64,000 bases of DNA from Streptomyces musisoli. GTDB taxonomy: Bacteria > Actinomycetota > Actinomycetes > Streptomycetales > Streptomycetaceae. Where the stretch lies: positions 496,001 to 560,000 of the forward strand of contig NZ_JAERRH010000003.1 of the NCBI RefSeq assembly GCF_016741855.1, written 5' to 3'. The notes under the pieces were generated by a model. The model was not told the DNA's origin, did not search any database, and was given only the letters and a program-made list of their open reading frames with translations. Shown here in pieces: positions 27,803 to 36,121 of the stretch. A program made the position numbers and the translations under genes. The stretch's first letter is position 1; every line of letters starts with the position of its first letter.

Positions 27803-27853
27803 ACCATAGAACCTCAAGGGAACCTCAAGTAACGATACGGATTCAGAGGTTCC
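27803..27853. promoter_or_regulatory. Direct and inverted GAACCTC repeats between rpiB and the permease
   Basis: GAACCTCAAG occurs twice with 11 bp spacing (27809 and 27820), and GAGGTTCC follows at 27846 in inverted orientation. On the minus strand the repeats read GTTC-CCTTGAG then GTTC-TATGGTC, weakly resembling 11-bp PHO-box units. They may be an operator for rpiB or for the divergent permease. Confidence 0.35.
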
Positions 27854-27980
27854 CGAATTCGTTCGCCTCCGATTCACTGGACCGCCTCGTACACCGCTCG
27901 TGCGAGGCCCCGTACTCCGCCCCACAACGGCACCCCCGCTCGTACGGGAATCGCTCCACCGGCGCAAAGGAAATCCGTCC

Positions 27981-29399
27981 ATGACCCCTGGTTCCGGACT
28001 TCAAGCAGGCCTGAAGAACCGCCATCTCACGATGATCGCCATCGGAGGTGTGATCGGTGCCGGACTCTTCGTCGGCTCCAGCACCGGCATCGCCACGGCG
28101 GGCCCCGGCATCCTGCTGTCGTACGCCCTCGTCGGCACCCTCGTCGTCCTCGTGATGCGGATGCTCGGCGAGATGTCCGCCGCCAACCCCACCTCCGGCT
28201 CCTTCTCCGCGCACGCCGACCGTGCCCTCGGCCCCTGGGCCGGCTTCTCGATCGGCTGGCTGTACTGGTTCTTCTGGGTCGTCGTGCTCGCCGTCGAGGC
28301 CACCGCCGGCGCGAAGATCCTCGAAGGCTGGGTCCCGGCCGTCCCGCAGTGGGGCTGGGCACTGATCGTGATGGTCGTCCTGACCGCGACCAACCTCGTC
28401 TCCGTCGGCTCCTACGGCGAGTTCGAGTTCTGGTTCGCCGGCATCAAGGTCGTGGCGATCGGCGCGTTCGTCGTCATCGGCCTGCTCGCCGTGTTCGGCG
28501 TGCTGCCGGGCGTGGACGCCGAGAAGGCGTCCTTCGGCAACCTCACCTCGCACGGCGGATTCCTGCCGCACGGTCCCGGCGCCATCCTCACCGGTGTGCT
28601 GCTGGTCGTCTTCTCCTTCATGGGCAGCGAGATCGCCACCCTGGCGGCCGGCGAGTCGGAGGACCCGCAGCGCGCGGTCACCAAGTCCACCAACAGCATC
28701 ATCTGGCGGATCGGCGTCTTCTACCTGGGCTCGATCCTGGTCGTGGTCTCGCTGCTGCCGTGGAACGACGCGTCCATCGCGAAGGACGGCTCCTACGTCG
28801 CCGCGCTGAACTCCCTCGGTATCGCGCACGCCGGCGAGGTCATGAACGTCATCGTGCTGACCTCGGTGCTGTCCTGCCTCAACTCGGGCCTCTACACGGC
28901 CTCCCGGATGGCCTTCTCGCTCGGCCAGCGCGGTGACGCGCCGAAGTCGTTCGCCCGCACCACCTCCCGCGGTGTGCCGCAGACCGCGATCCTGGCCTCG
29001 GTCGTCTTCGGCTTCGTGGCTGTTTTCTTCAACTACCAGTACCCGGACACCGTCTTCCTCTTCCTGCTCAACTCCAGCGGCGCGGTCGCCCTGTTCGTGT
29101 GGCTGGTCATCTGCTTCTCGCAGCTGCGGATGCGGAAGATCATCCAGCGTGAGGCGCCGGAGAAGCTCGTCGTGAAGATGTGGCTGTACCCGTACCTGAC
29201 CTGGGCGACGGCCGCGATGATCGTCTTCGTCCTGGTGTACATGCTGTTCGACACCGAGCACGACGGCCGGGAGACGGTGCTGCTGTCCCTGCTGGTCGCG
29301 GCGGTCGTGCTGGTGATCGCGGCGATCAAGCAGAAGATCACCGCGAACCGCCCGGCCCCCGCCGCCGAGGCACCGGCCGACAAGGTGTCCGTCGGCTGA
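27981..29399 (+). CDS. APC-family amino acid permease (GabP/AnsP type)
   Basis: The 472-residue, 12-segment amino acid-proton symporter starts at the ATG at 27981 after AAAGGAAATCCGTCC. The N-terminal signature GLKNRHLTMIAIGGVIGAG and FVGSSTGIATAGP is typical of the AAT/GABA-permease group, with the MRMLGEMSA motif near residue 60. Substrate is probably an amino acid or GABA. A paralogue of similar sequence lies at 37133-38515. Confidence 0.92.
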   Translation: MTPGSGLQAGLKNRHLTMIAIGGVIGAGLFVGSSTGIATAGPGILLSYALVGTLVVLVMRMLGEMSAANPTSGSFSAHADRALGPWAGFSIGWLYWFFWVVVLAVEATAGAKILEGWVPAVPQWGWALIVMVVLTATNLVSVGSYGEFEFWFAGIKVVAIGAFVVIGLLAVFGVLPGVDAEKASFGNLTSHGGFLPHGPGAILTGVLLVVFSFMGSEIATLAAGESEDPQRAVTKSTNSIIWRIGVFYLGSILVVVSLLPWNDASIAKDGSYVAALNSLGIAHAGEVMNVIVLTSVLSCLNSGLYTASRMAFSLGQRGDAPKSFARTTSRGVPQTAILASVVFGFVAVFFNYQYPDTVFLFLLNSSGAVALFVWLVICFSQLRMRKIIQREAPEKLVVKMWLYPYLTWATAAMIVFVLVYMLFDTEHDGRETVLLSLLVAAVVLVIAAIKQKITANRPAPAAEAPADKVSVG

Positions 29400-29416
29400 T
29401 CCGGTCCCGGCCGGCC

Positions 29417-29458
29417 ATGGCCGCACAACCTGACCGAAGTGTCGGATTGTGCGGCCAT
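29417..29458 (+). terminator. Terminator downstream of APC permease
   Basis: A perfect 12 bp inverted repeat (ATGGCCGCACAA ... TTGTGCGGCCAT) with an 18 nt loop starts 18 bp after the permease stop. Confidence 0.75.
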
Positions 29459-29560
29459 GCTGCGTTTGCTGACGCATCCGGACCCGCCCCTCCTCCGCCC
29501 CGGCGACCCCGGCTAGACGACGAACTCGCCGGAGTCCGGCTCGGCTTCGTCCGGCGGCCC

Positions 29561-29626
29561 GCCGTGATCGTGCCCGCCCGCTCGGCGGACGCCGCCGTGA
29601 TCGTGCCCGCCCGCTCGGCGGACGCC
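29561..29626. repeat. Perfect 33-bp tandem repeat (two copies)
   Basis: Two identical 33 bp units (GCCGTGATCGTGCCCGCCCG and following) lie at 29561-29593 and 29594-29626 in the intergenic region between the permease and bioY. I do not support any gene across it. A minus-strand reading frame here encodes only a repeat peptide. Confidence 0.8.
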
Positions 29627-29667
29627 TTCGGGGCCGGCGACCGGGGCGCGCCGAACGACCCGGAGAC

Positions 29668-29723
29668 GCGGAAGAGGCTCGCCGGGGTCATGGAGAGCCA
29701 TGACCCCGGCGAGCCTCTTCCGC
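29668..29723 (-). terminator. Exceptionally long perfect hairpin downstream of bioY
   Basis: A 26 bp perfect inverted repeat with a 4 nt AGAG loop (stem starting GCGGAAGAGGCTCGCC) ends 21 bp beyond the bioY stop. It should be a very strong terminator on either strand. The rest of 29400-29743 holds the permease terminator and a 33 bp tandem repeat. Confidence 0.8.
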
Positions 29724-29743
29724 AGGAACTACGGCGTGGGCGG

Positions 29744-30334
29744 CTAGAGGCCCTCGCGCCGGCCGGCGAACTTCCAGGCGGTGGGCAGCGCGCCCATCGC
29801 CAGCGCGGCCTTGAGGGCGTCACCGATCAGGAACGGGGTGAGGCCGGCCGCGATCGCCTCGGACGCGGACAGGTGGGCCGCCAGGGCCAGGTAGGGAACG
29901 CCGACCGCGTAGACGACGGCCTCACCGAGCAGCATCGTGCCGGCCATGCGCAGCGGGGAGCGGTCGGCGCCGCGGCGGGCCAGGGCGCCGACGAGGGCGG
30001 AGGCGAGCAGCATGCCGAGGACGTAGCCGAAGGAGACCATGCCCGCGCCGGAGTCGCCGTTCGCGAACCAGGGCATCCCGGCCACGCCGGCGACCGCGTA
30101 CAGGGCGAGGGAGAGGAAGCCGCGGCGGGCGCCGAGGGTGGTGCCGACGAGCAGCGCGGCGAAGGTCTGGCCGGTCACCGGCACCGGGGATCCAGGAACC
30201 GGCACCGACAGCTGGGCCGCGACGCCGGTGAGCACGGCACCGCCGGCCACGAGGGCCGCGTCGCGGACGCGGGTGGCCGGGAGGAGGTCGGCGAGGACTG
30301 CGCCGGGGCGGGCGAGTGCGGTGGCGGTGCTCAT
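29744..30334 (-). CDS. bioY: Biotin transporter BioY (ECF transporter substrate-binding membrane protein)
   Basis: The ~196-residue protein has six hydrophobic segments and the BioY core pattern (QLSVPVPGSPVPVTGQTFAA, GARRGFLSLALYAVAGVAGM). I prefer the ATG at 30334, which has CGGAGTCACC upstream. A GTG at 30370 would add 12 residues. A -10-like TAGCGT lies just before that GTG. No bioM/bioN energising subunits are adjacent, so it either works alone or shares a general ECF module encoded elsewhere. Confidence 0.92.
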   Translation of the reverse strand: MSTATALARPGAVLADLLPATRVRDAALVAGGAVLTGVAAQLSVPVPGSPVPVTGQTFAALLVGTTLGARRGFLSLALYAVAGVAGMPWFANGDSGAGMVSFGYVLGMLLASALVGALARRGADRSPLRMAGTMLLGEAVVYAVGVPYLALAAHLSASEAIAAGLTPFLIGDALKAALAMGALPTAWKFAGRREGL

Positions 30335-30768
30335 GGTGACTCCGCGGGTGACGGGGACATGCTGGGACACGGCGACGCTATCCCAGGCGAGTCGGGCCGA
30401 TCACCGTCAGTGCTCGACAAAGGGCGGAACGAGAGCTTGGTGGGCTCCGGACAAAGAGTGCCCTCTACACCGGTCGGGGCGTGACACTGATCACTGAGGC
30501 CGAGATGTTTCGCTCACGCGACGGGGCATTGACGAGACTGTGCGGTTTCACCAAACGAACCCCGGTCGTCTGGCCGGATTCACCTTTCCTGTCCTACCCT
30601 TCCGGCCATGGCCGCCCAGTCCCGGAACCTCACCTCGCGTCGCTATGTCGACCTGCGACGCCAGGGCACGGCCACCTGTCGCCGTCCGGGGTAGGGCGGG
30701 CCTCGGCGCGCCTCGCCCGCTTCCGAGCTTGTGAGACGTGTCGGCCCCGTTCCCGAGGACGGTCCTCC
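30335..30768. other. Divergent regulatory region between bioY and the ROK regulator gene
   Basis: These 434 bp contain no supported gene. On the minus strand a TAGCGT -10-like hexamer about 45 bp before the bioY ATG is a plausible bioY promoter element. The ROK gene promoter is not obvious. Confidence 0.4.
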
Positions 30769-31965
30769 ATGCCCCGTACCGCGGTCCCCGCCCTTGCCTC
30801 CCCCGTCCCGCGTGCCGCCGACAGCGACCGGCGGCGCACCAGTGCCAGCGTCGTGCTGCGCTCCGTGCTGGAGCACGGGCCGGTGGCCCGCAGCACCGTC
30901 GCCCGGCTGACCGGTCTGTCGCCCGCGTCGGTGACCGAGCACTGCGCCCGGCTCGCCGAGCGGGGCCTGATCCGGGAGTCCGCCGCGCCCCGCCGCTCGA
31001 ACGGGGTGGGCCGGCCGCACGTCCCGGTCGATCTGGACGACAGCCGTTTCCTGGTCGCCGGGGTGCACGTGGCCGTTCCGTACACCACGGTGGCGCTGCT
31101 GGATCTGCGTGGCCGGGTGGTGGCCCGGCGGGAGCTGCCGCACGAACGGACCGAGCCCGGCCGGGTGCTGGCACGGGCCGCCGAGGGGCTCGCGGGCCTG
31201 CTCGCCGGGGTGCCGGGCCGGCGGCCGCTGGGCGTCGGGGTGGCGGTGGGCGGCTGGGTGGACCGGGAGGCGGGCACCGTGGTCGAGCACGAGCTGCTGG
31301 GCTGGCGGGAGGTGCCGGTGCGGGAGCTGCTCGGCGCCCGCACCGGTCTGCCGGTCCGGGTGGACGGGCACGCGCGGGCGCTGGTGCACGGGGAGCGGCT
31401 GTTCGGGCGGGCCCGGGGCAGCCGCAGTCTGCTGCACCTGTTCGTGGGCAACGTGGTGGACGCCGCCTTCGCCACCCATGACGAGGTGCACTACGGGCCC
31501 CGGTCGGCGGCCGGTGCCATCGCCCACCTGCCGGTGCCGGGCGGCACCGAGCCGTGCGCCTGCGGCGCTACCGGCTGCCTCCAGGCGGAGCTGAGCGAGC
31601 GGACGTTGTGCCGCCGGGCGCGGGCGGCCGGGGTGACCGGTTCGGCCAACCCGATGCATGTGGTGGCAGCGGCGGCGGGCGGGGACGCGGTGGCCCGGCG
31701 GCTGCTGGTGGACCGCGCGCGGGCGACCGGGCGGGCCGCGGGGCTGCTGCTGGACGTGCTCAATCCGGAGACGGTCGTGGTGACCGAGGTCGGTGTGATC
31801 CACTTCGAGGACTGCCTGACCGCGCTGCGGGACGCGGCCGGAAACCGTGCGGCGGCCGTCCTGCCGACGAGTTTCCCGGATTCCGTGCTGGCGGTGGCGG
31901 GCGGATCGGTCGTACTCGACGCGTTGTTCCGGGATCCGCTGGGCCTGTCACCTGAGGCTATTTAA
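30769..31965 (+). CDS. ROK family transcriptional regulator
   Basis: The ~398-residue regulator has an N-terminal winged helix (SVVLRSVLEHGPVARSTVAR then LTGLSPASVTEHCARLAERG, about 24-75) and a C-terminal ROK sugar-kinase-like domain. The zinc-binding motif is CACGATGCLQAE near residue 265. The sugar-kinase nucleotide loop is degenerate, as expected for repressors of this family. The ATG at 30769 has GAGGACGGTCCTCC upstream. It is followed 54 bp later by the promoter of the organosulfur operon, so it could regulate either that operon or itself; ROK ligands are usually sugars. Confidence 0.87.
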   Translation: MPRTAVPALASPVPRAADSDRRRTSASVVLRSVLEHGPVARSTVARLTGLSPASVTEHCARLAERGLIRESAAPRRSNGVGRPHVPVDLDDSRFLVAGVHVAVPYTTVALLDLRGRVVARRELPHERTEPGRVLARAAEGLAGLLAGVPGRRPLGVGVAVGGWVDREAGTVVEHELLGWREVPVRELLGARTGLPVRVDGHARALVHGERLFGRARGSRSLLHLFVGNVVDAAFATHDEVHYGPRSAAGAIAHLPVPGGTEPCACGATGCLQAELSERTLCRRARAAGVTGSANPMHVVAAAAGGDAVARRLLVDRARATGRAAGLLLDVLNPETVVVTEVGVIHFEDCLTALRDAAGNRAAAVLPTSFPDSVLAVAGGSVVLDALFRDPLGLSPEAI

Positions 31966-31982
31966 TTCAGAAACTCGGAATG

Positions 31983-32012
31983 TTGACAGGCGACGAGTCC
32001 GGCCGGGAACAT
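31983..32012 (+). promoter_or_regulatory. Promoter of the organosulfur operon, leaderless into a Cys-rich uORF
   Basis: A perfect TTGACA (31983-31988) is followed after 18 bp by GAACAT (32007-32012), which keeps the A2 and T6 of the TANNNT consensus. The predicted transcription start, 7-8 nt later, coincides with the ATG at 32020. No ribosome binding site precedes that ATG, consistent with leaderless translation. Confidence 0.6.
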
Positions 32013-32019
32013 CCTGGTC

Positions 32020-32058
32020 ATGACCCCGCACACAAGCTGTCGCACCCTCTGTTGCTGA
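32020..32058 (+). CDS. Cysteine-rich leader peptide MTPHTSCRTLCC (candidate cysteine attenuator)
   Basis: This 12-codon reading frame runs ATG ACC CCG CAC ACA AGC TGT CGC ACC CTC TGT TGC TGA. Three of its last six codons are Cys, the final two adjacent to the stop. It starts at the predicted transcription start of the organosulfur operon and ends 113 bp before the substrate-binding protein gene. Leaderless polycysteine ORFs that attenuate sulfur operons in response to charged Cys-tRNA are described in mycobacteria. By analogy, Cys limitation would stall the ribosome here and raise operon expression. That it is translated is inferred, not shown. Confidence 0.6.
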   Translation: MTPHTSCRTLCC

Positions 32059-32171
32059 CATGTTGCCGCGCATGAAGCGCGTGTTTCCCGCTGCGTGAGT
32101 CTTTCTTCTTCCGGTCCTTCTTCCCGGAATTCCTGCTGCGTTTCCCGCATTTTCCTCCTGGGAGTCCTCCC

Positions 32172-33212
32172 ATGCACCGTCGTACTTTTCTCATGTCCGC
32201 GCTGGGCGCGTCCGCCGCCGCCTGGGGCGTCGGCGGCTGCGCGAACGGCAGTGCCGCCGCCGACGCCGGCGCCGCCACCGAGCCGCTCGCCGCCACGGTT
32301 CCGGCCGGCACCAGCCTGAAGATCGCCTCGTACCAGGGCGTGCAGCAGCTCCTGTCCAGGCTGGCGAAGCTGCCCGAGCTGCCGTTCACGGTGTCCGACT
32401 GGGTGAACATCGGGGCGGGACCGGACGTCATCAACGCCTTCCGCGCCAAGTCCCTCGACCTCTCCGCCAACGCGGGCATCCCGCCGATCCAGGCCCACTA
32501 CCAGGGCTTCGACGCGAAGATCGTGGCGATCGACCTCACCCGCAAGCCCAACTACCTCTTCGCCACCAAGCCCGGCAGCGACATCCGCACGACCCGGGAC
32601 TTCAAGGGGAGGAAGCTGGCCTTCTCGCAGGGCCAGGCCCAGGGCGTCGTGCTGCTGCGGGCGCTGAAGCAGGCGGGCCTGGCCTACGACGAGGTGACGC
32701 TGGTCCCGCTGACCAGCAACCAGTTCCTCACCGCCCTTCAGTCCGGACAGGTGGACATCGCGCCGCTCGCCAACAGCCAGGCACCGGCGTATCTGAAGCA
32801 GTACGAGGCCAAGGGCGCCCGGGTCATCGAGACCGACGTCGTCGACCTGCTCAACCTGCTGTGGGCGCCGCAGTCCGTGCTGAACGACCCGGCGAAGGCC
32901 GCCGCGATCGCCGCGTACATCCCCCGGTGGGCCAAGGGCCAGGTGTGGCAGTACGAGCACCCGGACGTGTGGAACAGGGAGTTCTACGTCAAGACGCAGA
33001 ACCTGACCCTCGCCCAGGCGGAGGCCGTCACCAAGCTCGCCAACAAGCCGCTCTTCCCGCCCCGCTGGGACGAGGCGATCAAGTGGGAGCAGGAGACCGC
33101 CGACCTGCTCGCCGAGGGCGGCTTCGTGAAGAAGTTCGACGTCTCCTCGCTCTTCGACCACCGCTTCGAGCCGCTCGCCGCCAAGGCCGTACCCGAGGAG
33201 TACCGGAGGTGA
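32172..33212 (+). CDS. ABC transporter substrate-binding lipoprotein (aliphatic sulfonate/organosulfur, SsuA-like)
   Basis: The 346-residue protein has a twin-arginine-like signal (MHRRTFLMSALG) that ends in a lipobox (GVGGC-AN), so it is probably a membrane-anchored lipoprotein. The mature domain is SsuA/NMT1-like (VNIGAGPDVINAFRAKSLDL, KLAFSQGQAQGVVLLRALKQ). GGGAG lies 8 bp before the ATG. The surrounding permease, ATPase, monooxygenase and dioxygenase indicate organosulfur uptake. The exact ligand (alkanesulfonate, sulfate ester, taurine) cannot be read from sequence. Confidence 0.88.
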   Translation: MHRRTFLMSALGASAAAWGVGGCANGSAAADAGAATEPLAATVPAGTSLKIASYQGVQQLLSRLAKLPELPFTVSDWVNIGAGPDVINAFRAKSLDLSANAGIPPIQAHYQGFDAKIVAIDLTRKPNYLFATKPGSDIRTTRDFKGRKLAFSQGQAQGVVLLRALKQAGLAYDEVTLVPLTSNQFLTALQSGQVDIAPLANSQAPAYLKQYEAKGARVIETDVVDLLNLLWAPQSVLNDPAKAAAIAAYIPRWAKGQVWQYEHPDVWNREFYVKTQNLTLAQAEAVTKLANKPLFPPRWDEAIKWEQETADLLAEGGFVKKFDVSSLFDHRFEPLAAKAVPEEYRR

Positions 33213-34063
33213 CCACCGTGACCACGACCACCACGACGACCACGGCACCGGCGACAGCGGCCGGGCAGCTCCCCCGGGTCCGCAGGCGCCGCCGCCTGTC
33301 CCCCGGCCGGCGGCTGCCCGCCGCCCGGCTGGCCGGCCCGCTGGCCGTGCTCACCCTGTGGGCCGCCGCCTCCGCCGCCGGGTCCCTCGACCCGGCCGCC
33401 ATCCCCGCGCCCTGGACGGTGCTGAGGACCGCCGGCCACCTGTGGACCGACGGCACACTGCCCACCGATGTGCTGACCTCCCTGGAGCGGGCCGGCTACG
33501 GCTTCGCGATCGGCCTGACCGCCGGGGTGCTGCTCGCGCTCGCCTCCGGCCTCAGCCGGACCGGGGAAGCGCTGATCGACGGGACCGTGCAGCTCAACCG
33601 GGCGATCCCCACCCTCGGCCTGATACCGCTGTTCATCCTCTGGCTGGGCATCGGGGAGACCTTCAAGATCGCGATCATCGCGATCGTCGTCTACATCCCC
33701 CTCTATCTGAACACGCACGCCGCGCTGTCCGGCATCGACAGCCGCTTCGTCGAACTCGCCGAAGTGCAGGGGCTGTCCAGGTTCACCTTCATCCGCCAGG
33801 TCGTGATCCCCGGCGCGCTGCCCGGATTCTTCGTGGGACTCCGGCTCGGCGTCACCGGGTCATGGCTGGGCCTGGTGGTGCTGGAGCAGATCAACGCCAC
33901 CAGCGGACTCGGCTACCTGATGTTCCAGGCGCAGAACTACGGCCAGAGCGACGTCATCCTGGTCGGCCTGCTGATCTACGGCGTCTTCGGCCTGGTCTCC
34001 GACAGCGTGGTCCGTCTGATCGAACGGAGGGTGCTGGCATGGCGCCGCACACTGAGCAACTGA
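33209..34063 (+). CDS. ABC transporter permease (SsuC-like)
   Basis: The ~284-residue BPD_transp_1 permease has a Thr-rich and Arg-rich N-terminus, then six transmembrane segments with the EAA loop (FVELAEVQGLSRFTFIRQVV IPGALPG around residue 190). Two GTG starts are possible: 33209, overlapping the upstream stop as GTGA with GAGGAG 8 bp before it, or 33218 with GGAGG 8 bp before it. It overlaps the ATPase gene by 25 bp. Confidence 0.92.
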   Translation: MTTVTTTTTTTTAPATAAGQLPRVRRRRRLSPGRRLPAARLAGPLAVLTLWAAASAAGSLDPAAIPAPWTVLRTAGHLWTDGTLPTDVLTSLERAGYGFAIGLTAGVLLALASGLSRTGEALIDGTVQLNRAIPTLGLIPLFILWLGIGETFKIAIIAIVVYIPLYLNTHAALSGIDSRFVELAEVQGLSRFTFIRQVVIPGALPGFFVGLRLGVTGSWLGLVVLEQINATSGLGYLMFQAQNYGQSDVILVGLLIYGVFGLVSDSVVRLIERRVLAWRRTLSN

Positions 34064-34773
34064 CCCGGCCCGCCGTCCAGCTGCGCGGCCTGACCCGCTC
34101 CTTCGAGGGCCGTACGGTTCTCGACGGCATCGATCTGGACCTGCCCGCAGGGCAGTTCACGGCCCTGCTCGGGCACAGCGGCTCCGGCAAGTCCACCCTG
34201 CTGCGCGCGGTCGCCGGCCTGGACCACGGGGTGGCCGGGAGCGGGCAGCTCACCGCGCCCGAGCGGGTCTCGGTGGTGTTCCAGGACTCCCGGCTGCTGC
34301 CCTGGCGCCGGGTGCTGGAGAACGTCCTGCTCGGCCTGGACGGCAAGGACGCCGGGGCCCGCGGCCGGGCCGCGCTGGCGGAGGTGGGGCTGAAGGGCCG
34401 GGAGCGGGCCTGGCCGGGCGAGCTGTCCGGCGGCGAGGCCCAGCGGGCGGCGCTGGCCCGCTCCCTGGTCCGCGAGCCCGAACTGCTGCTGGCAGACGAG
34501 CCGTTCGGCGCGCTGGACGCGCTGACCCGGATCAGGATGCACCACCTGCTGCGCGATCTGTGGCAGCGCCACCGGCCGTCCGTGCTGCTGGTCACCCACG
34601 ACGTGGACGAGGCGATCGTGCTCGCCGACCGGGTCCTCGTCCTGGACCGGGGCCGGATCGGCCTGGACCTGACCATCGACCATCCCCATCCGCGTTCCTA
34701 CCGGGAGCCGGTGCTGGGCGAGTACCGGGAGCGGCTGCTGGCCGCGCTCGGCGTCACGGAGGACCACCGGTGA
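34039..34773 (+). CDS. ABC transporter ATP-binding protein (SsuB-like)
   Basis: This 244-residue ATPase has Walker A GHSGSGKST (near 44-52), Q-loop FQDSRLLPW, signature LSGGEAQRAALARSLV, Walker B LLLADEPFGALDAL and H-loop LVTHDVDEA. It energises the permease encoded upstream. It belongs to the sulfonate/nitrate/taurine group of importers. The start ATG is 25 bp inside the permease gene, and the stop overlaps the monooxygenase start as GTGA. Confidence 0.94.
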   Translation: MAPHTEQLTRPAVQLRGLTRSFEGRTVLDGIDLDLPAGQFTALLGHSGSGKSTLLRAVAGLDHGVAGSGQLTAPERVSVVFQDSRLLPWRRVLENVLLGLDGKDAGARGRAALAEVGLKGRERAWPGELSGGEAQRAALARSLVREPELLLADEPFGALDALTRIRMHHLLRDLWQRHRPSVLLVTHDVDEAIVLADRVLVLDRGRIGLDLTIDHPHPRSYREPVLGEYRERLLAALGVTEDHR

Positions 34774-36107
34774 CCACGAGAAGGCTCCACCTCAACGCGT
34801 TCCTGATGAACACCGGCCACCACGAGGCGTCCTGGCGGCTCCCGGAGAGCGATCCGTACGCGCACACCGACCTCGCCCACTACGCCGGCCTCGCGCGGAC
34901 CGCCGAGCGCGGCACCTTCGACTCGCTCTTCCTCGCCGACGGCCCCCAGCTGTGGAACAACCTCGCCCAGCGGCCGGCCGGCGCCCTGGAACCGCTCACC
35001 CTGCTGACCGCGCTGGCGACGGCCACCGAGCACATCGGGCTGATCGCCACCGCCTCGACCTCCTACAACTCCCCCTACAACCTTGCCCGCAAGTTCGCCT
35101 CGCTGGACATCATCAGCGGCGGCCGGGCCGGCTGGAACATCGTCACCACCGCAGGCGCCGAGGCCGCCCGCAACTTCGGCCTGGAGGCCGAGCCCGCGCA
35201 CGCCGAGCGGTACGCCCGCGCCGCCGAGTTCCTGGACGTGTCCCTCAAGCTGTGGGACAGCTGGGAGGACGACGCGATCGTCGCCGACAAGGCGGCCGGC
35301 GTCTGGGGCGACGACGGCAAGATCCACCCGCCCCGGCACCGGGGCACGTACTTCAGCGTGGCGGGCGCCCTCAACGTTCCCCGCTCCCCGCAGGGCTACC
35401 CGCTGCTGGTGCAGGCCGGCTCCTCCGAGGACGGCAAGGCGTTCGCCGCCCGGTACGCGGAGGCGGTGTTCACCGCCCAGCAGACCCTCGGCGACGCGCA
35501 GGCCTTCTACGCCGACCTCAAGTCCCGTACCGCGCGGGCCGGGCGCGACCCCGGGCACATCAAGGTGCTGCCCGGCATCGTCCCCGTGCTCGGGTCCACC
35601 GAGGCCGAGGCACGGGCGGCCGAGCAGCTGCTGGAGGACCACATCGTGTACGACCACGGAGTAGGCCGGCTGGAGAGCCTGCTGCAGCTGGAGCCCGGCA
35701 CCCTGGAGCTGGACGCCCCGCTGCCCGCCGACCTGCCGCCCGAGTCGGCCGTCGAAGGCGCCAAGAGCCGCTACACCCTGGTCGTGGAGCTGGCCCGGCG
35801 CGAGCGGCTCACCGTGCGGCAGCTGATCGGCCGGCTCGGCGGCGGACGCGGGCACCTCACCTTCGCCGGGACGCCCGGGCAGGTCGCCGACAAGATCGAG
35901 ACCTGGTTCACCGAGGGCGCCGCCGACGGCTTCAACATCATGCCCGCCGTGCTGCCCTCCGGCCTCGACGCCTTCGTCGAGCACGTCGTACCGCTGCTGC
36001 GCGCCCGCGGCCTGCTGCGCACCGAGTACGGCCCCCGCCGGACCCTGCGGGAGCGCTACGGCCTGCCCCGCCCGGCCAACCAGTACCTGACCCCCGCCCT
36101 CGTCTGA
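34770..36107 (+). CDS. Flavin-dependent monooxygenase, NtaA/SnaA/DszA (SoxA) family
   Basis: The ~445-residue luciferase-like TIM-barrel enzyme uses FMNH2 from a separate reductase. Typical motifs are LNAFLMNTGHHEASWR at the N-terminus, SLFLADGPQLW (near 53), and the NtaA-type substrate/FMN loop SGGRAGWNIVTTAGAEAARN (near 115). In this operon it probably desulfonates or oxidises an imported organosulfur compound. No flavin reductase is adjacent. The GTG start overlaps the ATPase stop. Confidence 0.9.
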   Translation: MTTRRLHLNAFLMNTGHHEASWRLPESDPYAHTDLAHYAGLARTAERGTFDSLFLADGPQLWNNLAQRPAGALEPLTLLTALATATEHIGLIATASTSYNSPYNLARKFASLDIISGGRAGWNIVTTAGAEAARNFGLEAEPAHAERYARAAEFLDVSLKLWDSWEDDAIVADKAAGVWGDDGKIHPPRHRGTYFSVAGALNVPRSPQGYPLLVQAGSSEDGKAFAARYAEAVFTAQQTLGDAQAFYADLKSRTARAGRDPGHIKVLPGIVPVLGSTEAEARAAEQLLEDHIVYDHGVGRLESLLQLEPGTLELDAPLPADLPPESAVEGAKSRYTLVVELARRERLTVRQLIGRLGGGRGHLTFAGTPGQVADKIETWFTEGAADGFNIMPAVLPSGLDAFVEHVVPLLRARGLLRTEYGPRRTLRERYGLPRPANQYLTPALV

Positions 36108-36121
36108 AAGGACCACCGCCC

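Noticed and set aside
29513-29701. 62-residue minus-strand frame encoding an 11-residue repeat (GVRRAGGHDHG)
   Set aside because: It is only the translation of the 33 bp tandem repeat and overlaps the bioY terminator hairpin; no ribosome binding site.
32060-32098. Second short frame (MLPRMKRVFPAA) right after the Cys-rich uORF
   Set aside because: No ribosome binding site and no informative residues; it may simply be open by chance.
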